The position numbers and the translations under genes are program-made. The notes beneath the pieces were generated by a model, which saw nothing but the letters and a program-made list of their open reading frames with translations, was not told the DNA's origin and ran no database searches. A stretch of DNA of 64,000 nt, taken from assembly GCA_002331485.1 (NCBI GenBank), contig DCYS01000022.1:137240-201239 (forward strand). Reading direction: 5' to 3'. Positions within the stretch are counted from its first letter, which is position 1, and each line of letters starts with the position of its first letter. The stretch comes from Flavobacteriales bacterium UBA2104 (GTDB lineage Bacteria; Bacteroidota; Bacteroidia; Flavobacteriales_D; Crocinitomicaceae). Of the stretch, positions 8,484-18,992 are shown one piece after another.

Positions 8484-10112
8484 CTAAGCATTTGCGTACA
8501 ACGCAGCTTGTTGACTTTCGATTTTATCGTCTTTTAAGTACTCATCGTAAGGCATCATTTTATCAATCATTCCATTCGGTGTGATCTCAATGATTCGATT
8601 ACAAACTGTTTGGATCAGCTCATGGTCATGAGATGACATCACTAAGGTACCACTGAAATCAGACAATCCATTATTCAATGCAGTGATCGATTCAAGATCG
8701 AGGTGATTTGTTGGCTCGTCGAACATTAAGAAGTTCGCACGTTTCATCATCATTTTAGAAAGCATACAACGAACCTTTTCTCCCCCTGAAAGTACTTTAG
8801 CACTTTTCATGGCTTCTTCACCAGAGAATAACATCTTACCTAAAAATCCTCTTAAGTAGACCTCATCTTTTTCTTCTTCCGTTTGAGCATACTGTCGAAG
8901 CCAATCCACTAAAGTCTCATCTTCCTGAAAGAAAGCGTGATTATCATTTGGCATGTAAGCGGTAGTAATAGTAGTTCCCCAATTAAAATCTCCAGTAGCT
9001 GGTTCAAGGTGACCATTTAATATTTCAAAGAGTGCCGTAAGTGCTTTTGAACTTTTTGAGATAAAGGCGATCTTATCTCCTCTGTTCACGTTGATATTCA
9101 CGTCTTTAAAAAGAACTGTTCCGTCCTTTTCATAAGAAAGATTGTTCACATGAAGGATCTGGTCTCCCGCTTCTCTTTCTTGCTCAAAAATGATAGCAGG
9201 ATATCTTCTGGAAGAAGGTTGAATTTCATCGAGATCTAATTTATCTAGAAGCTTTCTTCTACTTGTTGCTTGCTTAGACTTACTGGCGTTTGCTGAGAAT
9301 CTGGAAATAAATTCCTGTAACTCTTTCTTCTTTTCTTCCGCTTTCTTGTTCTTATCAGCTCTTTGCTTTGCTGCAAGTTGAGATGATTTATACCAAAATG
9401 TATAATTACCCGTAAACAAGTTAATCTTAGAATAATCAATATCACAAATATGCGTACAAACAGTATCTAAGAAGTGACGGTCGTGAGATACAACGATCAC
9501 AGTATTTTTAAAATCCAATAAGAAATCCTCAAGCCATTCGATCGTTTTAAGATCGAGGTCGTTCGTCGGCTCATCCAGGATTAACAAATCTGGATTACCA
9601 AACAATGCCTGCGCAAGTAAAACCCTTACTTTCATGTCATTCGGAATATCACGCATCAACTGATAGTGATAAGACTCATCGATCCCTAAGTTCGAGAGTA
9701 ATGTCGCAGCATCTGTTTCAGCATTCCACCCTTCCATGTCGGCAAACTCAGCCTCTAATTCAGATGCTTTGATCCCATCTTCCTCACTGAAATCAGGTTT
9801 CGCATACAGCGCATCTTTTTCTTGCATGATCTCAAACAAGCGCTCATGACCACGAATCACAGTTTGAAGAACTTCAAAATCATTGAACTCGAAGTGATCC
9901 TGCTTTAATACAGCCATTCTTTTTCCTGGCTCCAGTTCTACATGACCTTTTGTAGGATCTTGTTCTCCTGTAAGGATCTTAAGAAAAGTAGATTTACCTG
10001 CCCCATTTGCACCGATAACACCGTAGCAGTTACCATGAAGAAATTTCAAATTAACTTCATCAAAAAGGACGCGTTTACCAAACTGTAAATTGAGATTATT
10101 TACCGTGATCAT
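8484..10112 (-). CDS. ABC-F family ATPase, YbiT-like
   Basis: The 542-residue protein has two ABC ATPase domains and no membrane segments. Walker A of domain 1 is GANGAGKST and of domain 2 is degenerate (ISKSSKALTALFE). Both domains retain Walker B and H-loop regions (LLILDEPTNDLDL, VSHDRHFLD; LMFDEPTNHLDL, SSHDHEL). The linker between domains is long and basic, as in ABC-F ribosome-associated proteins. Length and the opening MITVNNLNLQFGKR match the YbiT subgroup. It probably acts on ribosomes in translation. The lost glycine/lysine-serine pattern in the second Walker A suggests one site is catalytically weak. Confidence 0.9.
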   Translation of the reverse strand: MITVNNLNLQFGKRVLFDEVNLKFLHGNCYGVIGANGAGKSTFLKILTGEQDPTKGHVELEPGKRMAVLKQDHFEFNDFEVLQTVIRGHERLFEIMQEKDALYAKPDFSEEDGIKASELEAEFADMEGWNAETDAATLLSNLGIDESYHYQLMRDIPNDMKVRVLLAQALFGNPDLLILDEPTNDLDLKTIEWLEDFLLDFKNTVIVVSHDRHFLDTVCTHICDIDYSKINLFTGNYTFWYKSSQLAAKQRADKNKKAEEKKKELQEFISRFSANASKSKQATSRRKLLDKLDLDEIQPSSRRYPAIIFEQEREAGDQILHVNNLSYEKDGTVLFKDVNINVNRGDKIAFISKSSKALTALFEILNGHLEPATGDFNWGTTITTAYMPNDNHAFFQEDETLVDWLRQYAQTEEEKDEVYLRGFLGKMLFSGEEAMKSAKVLSGGEKVRCMLSKMMMKRANFLMFDEPTNHLDLESITALNNGLSDFSGTLVMSSHDHELIQTVCNRIIEITPNGMIDKMMPYDEYLKDDKIESQQAALYANA

Positions 10113-10162
10113 AATGCTGCTAAATTTTCCGCAAAGATAGACTAAAAAACCAGTAAATTGAA

Positions 10163-11674
10163 TTACTCGTCGTCAAGATTTGCTCTTAACTTTTGTCTTA
10201 ACTGACGGTTATATGTTTCCATCAAGTACTTGAAATAGTTCTTCGTACTCTTCGCTATACACTTTGTATATTGCTTTAATCGATGTTCAATATGTTCCTG
10301 TAGTGCTTCCTGAAGCTCAAGCCCGTCATAAAAATCTTCCGATTTATTGTAAATCGCTTTAAAATGATTTTCAAGTGAATCATCTACTGCTAACTTTCCT
10401 TTATCTCCTTTATCGATATAGTTCTCATATACCTTTTTCATATCGAATTCATCGAGAACATCTGTATCCACCTTCTCCTGGATATGCTTCGGTAATTCAT
10501 ATGCAGCTTCAAAAGTTAAGTCTTCTTGCTCAGAAAGTTTAGACTCCAAAAAGCGGTCTGGGAAATTAAAAGCATCCTTCCAGTTTATGTAATCTTGCCA
10601 CAAACCGAAACGTCTCACGTTATTTCCTAGATCGATCAACCTAAACATGTCCTTTTTAGGCAGTCTTCTTGATCCTCTACCGATCATTTGATGGTATAAT
10701 GTTAATGAGCGTGTTGCTCTATTCAAAATGATCGTTTCTACTGTAGGTTCATCAAATCCAGTGGTCAATATTCCAACTGAAGTTAAAATGGCATCTGGTG
10801 TTTCCTTAAACCACTTAAGTATATCTTTTCGGTCCTTGTCAGAGAAAGTACTATCAAGATGACGGATCTTATATCCGCGTTTCTTGAAGGTTTCCTGTAC
10901 ACGAACACTTGTTTCAATACCTGAATTAAAGATTAACGTCTTAGTTCCAACCGCAACTTCTTCGTATGCAAAAAGTAGTTTCTCCTGCATGAAATAATTT
11001 CCATAAACTTGTTCAGAACTACTAACAGTGAAATCTCCGTTTGAACCAATCTTTAAACCATGTAGATTCACATCATAAGTGTAAGTCTCTGCATTCGCTA
11101 AATAACCTTTCTCAATAAGTGACGCTATACTCTCTCCTACCTTCAACTCATCGTAATGATCATTTAAAGGCAATGCTTTATTAGAACTCAACGGTGTTGC
11201 AGTAACACCTAAAATATTGGCTTGTTGATAGTATTGAAATATCTTTCTAAAACTATTATAGTGAGCCTCATCAACGATCACTAAACCTACTTGCTTGATG
11301 AAATTCTCATCTTCTTGAAGACGGTTGTTCAAGGTTTCAACCATCGCAATGAAACAATTGTAATCACCCTGATCCTCTAATGTTTTGACCTCACTATTTA
11401 TGATCTTGTTAGATACTCCGATTGCAGAAAGCTGCTTAGACGTTTGCACTGAAAGCTCTATTCTATGGGTAAGGATCAACACCTTCTTTTCCCAGTGCTC
11501 TATGTATTGTCGACCTATTTCTGAGAAGATCACTGTCTTACCTCCACCTGTTGGAAGTTGGAATAGTAAATTAAAGTCTTGACCGTTCGCTTTAAGTTCA
11601 CTGATTATCTGATCTACTGTCCTTTTCTGAAAAGGATAAAGGGTTTTAGGTTCAAAAAGGGCCTCATCAATCAT
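10163..11674 (-). CDS. superfamily II DEAD/DEAH helicase, RadD-like
   Basis: The 503-residue protein has the helicase motifs in order: Q-motif region LYPFQKRTVDQI, motif I PTGGGKTVIF (about residue 40), motif II VDEAH, motif III GVTATP, and motif VI QMIGRGSRR (about residue 345). A helical C-terminal domain of about 120 residues follows. Such proteins unwind or remodel nucleic acid in the cytoplasm; the layout fits the SSL2/RadD-type helicases linked to DNA repair. It is not part of a restriction locus here. The next gene upstream on the same strand is trxB, but a terminator separates them. Confidence 0.85.
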   Translation of the reverse strand: MIDEALFEPKTLYPFQKRTVDQIISELKANGQDFNLLFQLPTGGGKTVIFSEIGRQYIEHWEKKVLILTHRIELSVQTSKQLSAIGVSNKIINSEVKTLEDQGDYNCFIAMVETLNNRLQEDENFIKQVGLVIVDEAHYNSFRKIFQYYQQANILGVTATPLSSNKALPLNDHYDELKVGESIASLIEKGYLANAETYTYDVNLHGLKIGSNGDFTVSSSEQVYGNYFMQEKLLFAYEEVAVGTKTLIFNSGIETSVRVQETFKKRGYKIRHLDSTFSDKDRKDILKWFKETPDAILTSVGILTTGFDEPTVETIILNRATRSLTLYHQMIGRGSRRLPKKDMFRLIDLGNNVRRFGLWQDYINWKDAFNFPDRFLESKLSEQEDLTFEAAYELPKHIQEKVDTDVLDEFDMKKVYENYIDKGDKGKLAVDDSLENHFKAIYNKSEDFYDGLELQEALQEHIEHRLKQYTKCIAKSTKNYFKYLMETYNRQLRQKLRANLDDE

Positions 11675-11795
11675 ATACTACTCTCTGAAAAATTGGGCTA
11701 CAAAAGTACGCCCTTTTTCGAGAACAAAAAAATAAATCGATATATAATCCCCGTCAATCTTAAAGTTTCGATCTCAGTATTCCATAAAAAATGAA

Positions 11796-11822
11796 AAAAG
11801 GGATGCAAAATGCACCCCTTTT
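11796..11822 (-). terminator. terminator after trxB
   Basis: On the minus strand AAAAGGGGTGCA is followed by TGCATCCCTTTTTT, an almost perfect 12-bp stem with a short loop and a T tail. It lies 22 bp downstream of the trxB stop codon. Confidence 0.8.
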
Positions 11823-11843
11823 AAATGTATGCTTTATTAATAC

Positions 11844-12794
11844 TTATCCTTCCAATGCTGCTAAATAACGCTCAGCGTCAAGTGCTGCCATACAGCCAGT
11901 ACCTGCAGCCGTTACAGCTTGACGGTATGTTTTATCTGCTGCGTCACCGGCAACAAAAACTCCTGCTACATTCGTTCTTGAAGTTCCTGGTTGTTCGTAT
12001 GAAATATACCCAACCTCATCAGTGTTCAAATAATCTTTGAAAATATCGGTATTTGGTTTGTGTCCGATTGCAACAAAGAAACCTGTACACGGAATCTCAT
12101 GTGTTTCCTTTGTTTTATTATTGATCACTCTAACTCCTGTTACACCATTATCATCTCCAAGTACTTCTTCTGTTTCAGTATTGAATAAGATCTCGATATT
12201 CTCCGTTTTCTTAACTCTGTCCTCCATGATCTTAGATGCTCTGAACTCATCACGTCGAACTAACATCGTAACTTTAGTACACAATTTCGACAAATAGTGA
12301 GCTTCTTCACAGGCAGAATCTCCAGCACCTACGATAACAGTTTCCTGACCTTTATAGAAGAATCCATCACATACTGCACATGCAGATACTCCTCCTCCCA
12401 TTTCCAGGTATTTTTGCTCCGAAGGTAAACCAAGATACTTTGCAGATGCTCCAGTAGCAATAATTACTGTTTTCGCGTGGATCTCTTTACCGTCATCAGA
12501 CCAGCATTTGTGAACATCTCCTGAAAAATCAACTTTTTCAATAAATCCAGGACGGACATCTGTATCAAATCGTTGAGCTTGTTTTTTCAGCTCAATCATC
12601 ATTTCTGGCCCAGTAATCCCCTCAGGGTAACCAGGGAAGTTTTCAACCTCATTCGTAGTTGTTAATTGTCCCCCCGGCTGAAGTCCTTCGTACATAACTG
12701 GATTCATATCTGCTCTTGCAGCATATATTGCCGCTGTGTATCCTGCTGGACCTGATCCAATGATCAAACAATTTGTTTTTTCTATCTCGCTCAT
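11844..12794 (-). CDS. trxB: thioredoxin-disulfide reductase
   Basis: The 316-residue flavoprotein uses NADPH to reduce thioredoxin in the cytoplasm. The FAD-binding motif IIGSGPAGYTAAIYAARA is at residues 11-28, the redox-active CAVC pair lies at about residues 137-140, the NADPH-binding motif VGAGDSACEEA follows, and the second FAD motif GVFVAGDAADKTYRQAVTAAGTG is near the C-terminus. Length and motif order are standard for low-molecular-weight TrxB. It stands alone with its own terminator. Confidence 0.95.
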   Translation of the reverse strand: MSEIEKTNCLIIGSGPAGYTAAIYAARADMNPVMYEGLQPGGQLTTTNEVENFPGYPEGITGPEMMIELKKQAQRFDTDVRPGFIEKVDFSGDVHKCWSDDGKEIHAKTVIIATGASAKYLGLPSEQKYLEMGGGVSACAVCDGFFYKGQETVIVGAGDSACEEAHYLSKLCTKVTMLVRRDEFRASKIMEDRVKKTENIEILFNTETEEVLGDDNGVTGVRVINNKTKETHEIPCTGFFVAIGHKPNTDIFKDYLNTDEVGYISYEQPGTSRTNVAGVFVAGDAADKTYRQAVTAAGTGCMAALDAERYLAALEG

Positions 12795-12889
12795 AGTTCT
12801 ATTCGTAAATTTTCAAAAAGTCAAAAATAAAAATATTCTTTGCTAATTTTTGTAACATGAGTAGCGTTGTTCGTTTCTTTCTTGCAATG

Positions 12890-13348
12890 CTAAGAAATGA
12901 GTTCTTCAAATTTGGGTATCTCAGCAACAAAGTCGATACTCTTTGAACTGGAATTTATGTAGGCTGTAATAGTATCAATTCCATTAGTTAAAACGAGCCA
13001 ATTTACATTGAGTTCGAAATTGTATTGAGCTATCTGATGAAAAACATTCTCATTCAGCTTAATCTCTGGAGCCTTACATTCTATGATCATTATTGGTTTT
13101 CCATTTCGATCAAAAACAACTCCATCACATCTTCTTATCATTTTATTGACCTTGATACCGTACTCAGATACAATAAGGTTTTCTGGATAACTTCTTTCCT
13201 TTTTTAAATAATGAAGAACATGTTGTCTTACCCACTCTTCAGGAGTTAATTGAATTTTCCTTTTACGAAATTCATCCCATACATAAACAATATCCTCTTT
13301 TCTGGATAACCTCAGGTCTGCTTTTGGAAAATTCAAAGGAGTAAACAT
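12890..13348 (-). CDS. type I restriction HsdR_N-like nuclease-fold protein
   Basis: This 152-residue protein (start chosen at the ATG 13348, MFTPLNFPKADLRL) contains a restriction-endonuclease-like core: EEWVRQHVLHYLKKERSYPENLI, then VFDRNGKPIMIIECKAPEIKL. The D...E-x-K pattern (FDRNG...IECKAP) is the catalytic signature of PD-(D/E)XK nucleases such as the N-terminal domain of HsdR. It lacks the helicase domains of a real HsdR and stands alone, as is common in Bacteroidota, so it is probably a housekeeping nuclease-fold protein of unknown role and not part of a restriction system. Confidence 0.75.
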   Translation of the reverse strand: MFTPLNFPKADLRLSRKEDIVYVWDEFRKRKIQLTPEEWVRQHVLHYLKKERSYPENLIVSEYGIKVNKMIRRCDGVVFDRNGKPIMIIECKAPEIKLNENVFHQIAQYNFELNVNWLVLTNGIDTITAYINSSSKSIDFVAEIPKFEELIS

Positions 13349-13546
13349 TGATACAAATGTAAAACATATCTTACAACGAAGGCACGTCAAATCGTCTTGC
13401 TAAATTCAAAGAAAAGGTGATTTCTCATTAAAGAAATGACTTTTTGACGGTTCTGAATACTTCTATACGCCACAACGGCAGTTCGATACAGCAAAATTGT
13501 GCATGGATAGATATTTGATATCATCAAAACAAAAAAGAAATAAAAA

Positions 13547-16177
13547 ATGGATATAAATAAATGGACAACTAAAACGCAGATGGCCGTGAATGAGGGACAG
13601 AAAATTGCTCAGGATCATGGTCAGCAAGCGATAGAAACAGGACACGTGCTGAGAGGTATGATTCAAGTTGATGATAGCGTCCTTCCATTCATTTTTAAAG
13701 AGTTAAATAGTGATCTTCCAACTTTTACAAGAGCACTCGAAAGTATAATAAAAAGTTACCCTAAGGTAGAAGGCGGAGCCCAACCCTATTTAAGCAATAC
13801 TTTACAAAAAGTATTCAATTATGGAATGAATGAAATGCGCAACTTCAAAGATGAGTACTTATCACTTGAAGTTCTGCTATACTCATTAATGGATGCCAAT
13901 GATCAGGTGTCACGATTGATGAAGGACAACAACTTTAAAAAATCTAACTTAAAAAACGCAATTATGAAACTAAGAGATGGAGAATCTGTCGATTCGCAAG
14001 GAAAAGATGGAACATATAAGTCACTCGATAAATTTGCGAACAACCTAAATGAAATGGCGAAGAATGGAAAACTCGATCCTATCATAGGTCGAGACGAAGA
14101 GATTCGTCGTGTTTTGCAAATCCTATCAAGAAGAACAAAGAACAACCCGATAATGATCGGTGAACCTGGAGTTGGTAAAACAGCTATTGCTGAAGGTATC
14201 GCTCAACGAATTGTAAGTGGTGATGTTCCCGAGAACTTAAAAAGTAAAAACGTCTATGCATTAGACATGGGTGCATTAGTCGCTGGAGCGAAATACAAAG
14301 GTGAGTTCGAAGAGCGACTTAAAGCCGTTATTAAAGAGGTGAAGAACTCAGATGGTGAGATCATTCTTTTCATAGATGAGATCCATACGCTGGTAGGAGC
14401 CGGAGGCGGTGGTGAGGGAGCCATGGATGCCGCAAACATTCTAAAACCAGCATTAGCTCGAGGAGAACTAAGAGCAGTTGGTGCAACAACACTCGATGAG
14501 TATCAAAAGTACTTTGAAAAGGACAAAGCTCTTGTTCGAAGATTCCAAACAGTCGTTGTAGATGAACCTTCGACAGAAGATGCGATCTCGATACTTCGAG
14601 GAATAAAAGAAAAGTATGAAAATCATCACAAAGTGCTGATCAAAGATGACGCGATCATCCAGGCCGTAGAATTATCTCAACGCTATATTGCAGATAGACA
14701 ATTGCCCGATAAAGCCATAGACTTGATCGATGAGGCAGCCTCTAAACTGCGAATGGAGATCAATTCTAAACCAGAAGAACTTGATGAGATCGAGCGTAAG
14801 ATCATGCAACTCGAAATTGAAAGAGAGGCGATCAAACGTGAAGGTGATCAACAAAAGCTAGCAAACCTTAAAGCTGAACTGGCAAACTTAGGTGAACAAC
14901 GCGATGAATTCATGGCTAAATGGAAAGCTGAGAAAGATGTCATCGATACCGTTCAAACTTCTAAAGAGGAGATTGAAAAAGTTAAGCTGGAAGCTGATCA
15001 GGCAGAACGAGCTGGTGATTACGGGAAAGTGGCTGAACTGAGATACGGAAAAGTTAAAGAACTAGAAACAGCTATTGATGAAGGAAAGAAAAAACTCGCT
15101 GAGCTTCAAGCCGACAGTAAAATGATCAAAGAGGAAGTTGATTCAGAAGAGGTTGCTGACGTTGTTTCCAAATGGACTGGAATTCCAGTTTCTAAGATGC
15201 TGGAAAGTGAACGCGCAAAACTTTTACGACTTGAAGATGAACTCAGAAAACGAGTTGTTGGTCAGGAAGAAGCGATTGAAGCTGTTTCCGATGCGGTTCG
15301 AAGAAGTAGAGCTGGACTCCAAAATCCTGAACGTCCAATAGGTTCTTTTCTATTCATGGGTACGACAGGTGTTGGTAAAACAGAGCTTGCCAAAACCTTG
15401 GCGCAGTATCTATTCAATGATGAAAACGCAATGACCAGAATTGACATGAGTGAGTTTCAGGAAAAACACAGTGTCAGTAGATTGGTCGGAGCACCTCCGG
15501 GATACGTTGGATACAATGAAGGTGGTCAGCTTACAGAGGCAGTGAGAAGAAGACCTTACTCTATCGTCCTGTTAGACGAGATCGAAAAAGCTCATCCAGA
15601 TGTATACAACATCTTGTTGCAAGTGCTTGACGATGGTCGATTGACCGATAATAAAGGTCGATTAGTGAATTTCAAAAACACTATCATTATCATGACTTCA
15701 AACATGGGAGCGGATATCATTCACAATAACTTTACTGGAATCACCGATGAGGAGATCCCAGCGGTAAAAGAAAGAACAGAGCTTGAGCTGTTAGAATATT
15801 TGAAAAAACAGATCAGACCTGAATTCTTGAACCGAATTGATGAACAGATACTCTTCACTCCTTTGACGAAAGAAGATACTAAATCAATTGTGAACATTCA
15901 GCTGAACAACTTAAGACATCGATTAGAGGACAACCACATTAAACTCTATGTTAAAGATGACGTTATTGATTGGATAGCTGAAACCGGTTTCGACCCTCAT
16001 TTTGGTGCAAGACCAGTGAAACGAGTAATTCAGAAGAATATTCTGAACGAACTCTCAAAGGAATTACTTGCCCAAAAGATCGATACATCTAAGAATGTTG
16101 TCGTGGACATGTTCGATGGTAAAGTAGTCTTTAGAAAACCGATCTCGGAAGATGAAGAAGAAGAACAAGTGGTGTAA
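13547..16177 (+). CDS. clpB: ATP-dependent protein disaggregase ClpB
   Basis: The 876-residue AAA+ chaperone resolves aggregated proteins together with DnaK. It has the N-terminal repeat domain (residues 1-150), a first AAA domain with Walker A GEPGVGKT (about residue 204) and Walker B LFIDEIHTL, a long coiled-coil middle domain (about residues 410-530) that distinguishes ClpB from ClpA/ClpC, and a second AAA domain with Walker A GTTGVGKT (about residue 605) and the segment GAPPGYVGYNEGG. The arginine-finger regions and C-terminal domain are complete. It stands alone with a strong terminator behind it. Confidence 0.97.
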   Translation: MDINKWTTKTQMAVNEGQKIAQDHGQQAIETGHVLRGMIQVDDSVLPFIFKELNSDLPTFTRALESIIKSYPKVEGGAQPYLSNTLQKVFNYGMNEMRNFKDEYLSLEVLLYSLMDANDQVSRLMKDNNFKKSNLKNAIMKLRDGESVDSQGKDGTYKSLDKFANNLNEMAKNGKLDPIIGRDEEIRRVLQILSRRTKNNPIMIGEPGVGKTAIAEGIAQRIVSGDVPENLKSKNVYALDMGALVAGAKYKGEFEERLKAVIKEVKNSDGEIILFIDEIHTLVGAGGGGEGAMDAANILKPALARGELRAVGATTLDEYQKYFEKDKALVRRFQTVVVDEPSTEDAISILRGIKEKYENHHKVLIKDDAIIQAVELSQRYIADRQLPDKAIDLIDEAASKLRMEINSKPEELDEIERKIMQLEIEREAIKREGDQQKLANLKAELANLGEQRDEFMAKWKAEKDVIDTVQTSKEEIEKVKLEADQAERAGDYGKVAELRYGKVKELETAIDEGKKKLAELQADSKMIKEEVDSEEVADVVSKWTGIPVSKMLESERAKLLRLEDELRKRVVGQEEAIEAVSDAVRRSRAGLQNPERPIGSFLFMGTTGVGKTELAKTLAQYLFNDENAMTRIDMSEFQEKHSVSRLVGAPPGYVGYNEGGQLTEAVRRRPYSIVLLDEIEKAHPDVYNILLQVLDDGRLTDNKGRLVNFKNTIIIMTSNMGADIIHNNFTGITDEEIPAVKERTELELLEYLKKQIRPEFLNRIDEQILFTPLTKEDTKSIVNIQLNNLRHRLEDNHIKLYVKDDVIDWIAETGFDPHFGARPVKRVIQKNILNELSKELLAQKIDTSKNVVVDMFDGKVVFRKPISEDEEEEQVV

Positions 16178-16197
16178 ACAATAAATTGATAGAAAGA

Positions 16198-16228
16198 AAG
16201 CTCCTGTAGTGATACAGGGGCTTTTTTT
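16198..16228 (+). terminator. terminator after clpB
   Basis: A stem AAGCTCCTGTA / TACAGGGGCTT with a GTGA loop is followed by seven T residues, 20 bp after the clpB stop codon. Confidence 0.85.
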
Positions 16229-16299
16229 ATTCATTAATTAGACTTTAACAATACCTCAATCAAGATCGAAACGAAAAAGTTGTACTTTAGATTAAAAAA

Positions 16300-18945
16300 A
16301 TGAAAATTGGCCTATTCATACTTTTCCTAGTCTTTACGGCTAGTATAGGACTCTCTCAAAACGAAAGCGAATTCAATAAAAAGTACGACTCAACCTTTTC
16401 TATCGGCAACGGAAAGTATCTTTTTTACAAGAAGAAGAAAAGTGCGCTTTACGATCAGAAAAATGAAGAGTTTATTATCCCCTTTCAAAAGAAATATCTT
16501 TACTACTATGTGCCTGGTGATTTATTAATTCAGATTACTGATGAAGATAAAACGAAAATATATGATTGGGAAAAAGGATTCAATAAAAAATCAGAAAAAA
16601 AGAAGGTTGAACATTCTTCTTTTGACGAAGTAGCAGAAACATATTTCCAATGTGAAGCTTTGCCGCATGGGCTACTATTGATAAATGAATACTATAATCC
16701 AATGCCATATGATACTCCATTATCAAATATTTATGGTGAAGACTCAATAAGCAACGAAGGAGATTTTGTATATCCACCGAGACTTCCAATCGAATATAAA
16801 TCAGGTGTATTTGATACAAAATCAAAAGAATGGCTAATCAAACCTGAAAACAAATCGATTCTATTAATTGGTGAATATATTTTCGTTTACAAATACGAGA
16901 AAGAAAAAGATGAAAATGAATCAAGGATAGAAATTTACAGTATAAATAAAGACGAACTCCTTCATTTTAAAACTGTTTCTACGTCGAATAACCTAAAACA
17001 AAAACAATCAATTATCAATGAAATACTTAGCCTGGATAGTATATCAAAAGTACCTAATTCATCGACGTACTATTATAGTTACAAAAATGATAAAAAAGGA
17101 CTTCTGAAATATTGTTTGTTTGATACAAGCTGTGACCCTGAATTCAACATTCACCTAAAAACAAAATATAACTTTCTACATTTTACTCCTTCCACGAGAA
17201 CTCTTATTACTTCAATTGAAAACGAAGAAGGTTTTAAATACTTCAGATACAATTCCGAAAGCGAGAAATTTGAAAATCAATCTAGTTTTAAAAAACGCCT
17301 AATGATCACCGAGAATAGTTTTGAAGGAGTTGAAGATGTTTTCATTGATCAAAAATCAACAATGGAAATTAACGGATCTATACGATTCAAGTTCGAATAT
17401 GAACATCCTTTTATCGTGATTCAAGATGTCACTCCAGAATACCAATACGATATGCCACTTTATGATATATATGGATTTGATTCTATAGATTCTACAGGAT
17501 CGCTTGCATACCCTCCACCTGAACCAGGAATGTATGCCTCAGGGGTTTTTAATATTAATGAGAACAAATGGATAATTAATCCAAGATATGTAGACGTAGT
17601 CAGATTTGCTAAGAATAAGTTTATGACATTTGAATATAAACTTGATCAAAGTGGGAGAATTGCAGAAATGGGGATGATCATCAAGCTTTGCGATGCAAAT
17701 GGAGGTATCATTTTGAATGATTCGGAATTAAACGACTTATCTCCCATCGAGTTCGTTCAAACCATATTTGAAACAGATTCTATCTACAGATCATCATTTC
17801 AGCATGAACCTAGGGGCTTACTGGATGGTAGAACAGATGATTTCTTTGATCAATTTCTCACAACAAGAACAAATAATAAAATGAGAATCTACGAGGTCAA
17901 TAAGTCAGTTCTAAATCCTGGGATATATAAAATCAGTGCGATATTTGATAATCCAACAAATCTACAGTTGATCTCATCTTCAACTCTGAGAGATGGTTAT
18001 AACGCTGGATTAGAAACTGTTTTTATCGAAAACAAGAACACATTCAAAGCTCATTTTCAAAATAGACTATACAATACTGATAGTATGGTTGTAATTGATC
18101 TAAATGAAAATAAGGGAATATTTGAGGTGGTTTATTTTGAGGACGAAGCAATGAATGAATTAGGATTGATTCAAGCCATCTATAAACATTCTGCAGACAG
18201 TATAAAAGATTCGTTTGGAATGCTTCTGTTGAAAAACGACTCATTAATGACGTCTAATTTATCTGTCAACGAGTACTCAAAATTATTAAAGAGTTCAAAT
18301 TCTAAGGTTTCGTATAAGTATACTTATTCAAAGGATCAAGTGGTAGTTCAACATGAACCTATACTGGAAGAGAGAAGTGAGTTTCTGGGATATTTTTGGG
18401 ATAATATCGAGGTATTCAAATTACTTCAGTATGAATTGGAAAACAATGTTGTTTGGATAAAAGAGAATGGTGCATGGAAGCAAATTGGGCAATCCTATGC
18501 TGAACTTGAAGAAACACCGTATGGATATATCGGTAGAACGGCGAAAATCAATGAATCCATAGATGATAATTTCACGGAACTATATACTAGTAAATCATAT
18601 GATTCGATAACTAGAAATCTAAAACATCAATTATCAATGTACGAGCTTCTGGATAAAAACATGGTTCCATATACTTATGATTCTATTTCTTCGTTTAATA
18701 TGATCATACCATATAACTTTGGATACCAGTTAATTATTGATAGTGGTAAAAGTATTCTTGTTGACCTAAATGGTAAAATATTATGTGAAGATCATTTTGA
18801 TACTTATTACATAGAGGACGGTAATATATATGGGGAAAATGAAGAGCTATACAAAATAGATGATGTTTGGGGCGATTTGATTTATGATGAAGAAGGAAAC
18901 CCAATACTTCTGCAAAAAGCTGAAAAACGAAAAATTGATGAGTAG
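16300..18945 (+). CDS. secreted hypothetical protein with internal duplication
   Basis: The 881-residue protein has a signal peptide (cleavage near IGLSQ) and no later membrane helix, so it is probably periplasmic or surface-exposed. Its N-terminal part resembles WG-repeat-like beta modules (SALYDQKNEEFIIPF). A module is duplicated: residues about 125-185 contain PYDTPLSNIYGEDSISNEGD...YPPRLPIEYKSGVFD...WLIKP, and residues about 385-430 contain QYDMPLYDIYGFDSIDSTGS...YPPPEPGMYASGVFN...WIINP. No catalytic motif is recognised. It is followed after 47 bp by another secreted protein gene, probably in one transcript. Confidence 0.7.
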   Translation: MKIGLFILFLVFTASIGLSQNESEFNKKYDSTFSIGNGKYLFYKKKKSALYDQKNEEFIIPFQKKYLYYYVPGDLLIQITDEDKTKIYDWEKGFNKKSEKKKVEHSSFDEVAETYFQCEALPHGLLLINEYYNPMPYDTPLSNIYGEDSISNEGDFVYPPRLPIEYKSGVFDTKSKEWLIKPENKSILLIGEYIFVYKYEKEKDENESRIEIYSINKDELLHFKTVSTSNNLKQKQSIINEILSLDSISKVPNSSTYYYSYKNDKKGLLKYCLFDTSCDPEFNIHLKTKYNFLHFTPSTRTLITSIENEEGFKYFRYNSESEKFENQSSFKKRLMITENSFEGVEDVFIDQKSTMEINGSIRFKFEYEHPFIVIQDVTPEYQYDMPLYDIYGFDSIDSTGSLAYPPPEPGMYASGVFNINENKWIINPRYVDVVRFAKNKFMTFEYKLDQSGRIAEMGMIIKLCDANGGIILNDSELNDLSPIEFVQTIFETDSIYRSSFQHEPRGLLDGRTDDFFDQFLTTRTNNKMRIYEVNKSVLNPGIYKISAIFDNPTNLQLISSSTLRDGYNAGLETVFIENKNTFKAHFQNRLYNTDSMVVIDLNENKGIFEVVYFEDEAMNELGLIQAIYKHSADSIKDSFGMLLLKNDSLMTSNLSVNEYSKLLKSSNSKVSYKYTYSKDQVVVQHEPILEERSEFLGYFWDNIEVFKLLQYELENNVVWIKENGAWKQIGQSYAELEETPYGYIGRTAKINESIDDNFTELYTSKSYDSITRNLKHQLSMYELLDKNMVPYTYDSISSFNMIIPYNFGYQLIIDSGKSILVDLNGKILCEDHFDTYYIEDGNIYGENEELYKIDDVWGDLIYDEEGNPILLQKAEKRKIDE

Positions 18946-18992
18946 CTCAACAGACCTCAACTCCAAAAGTTGAAGGCGACAAAAAAGGAACA

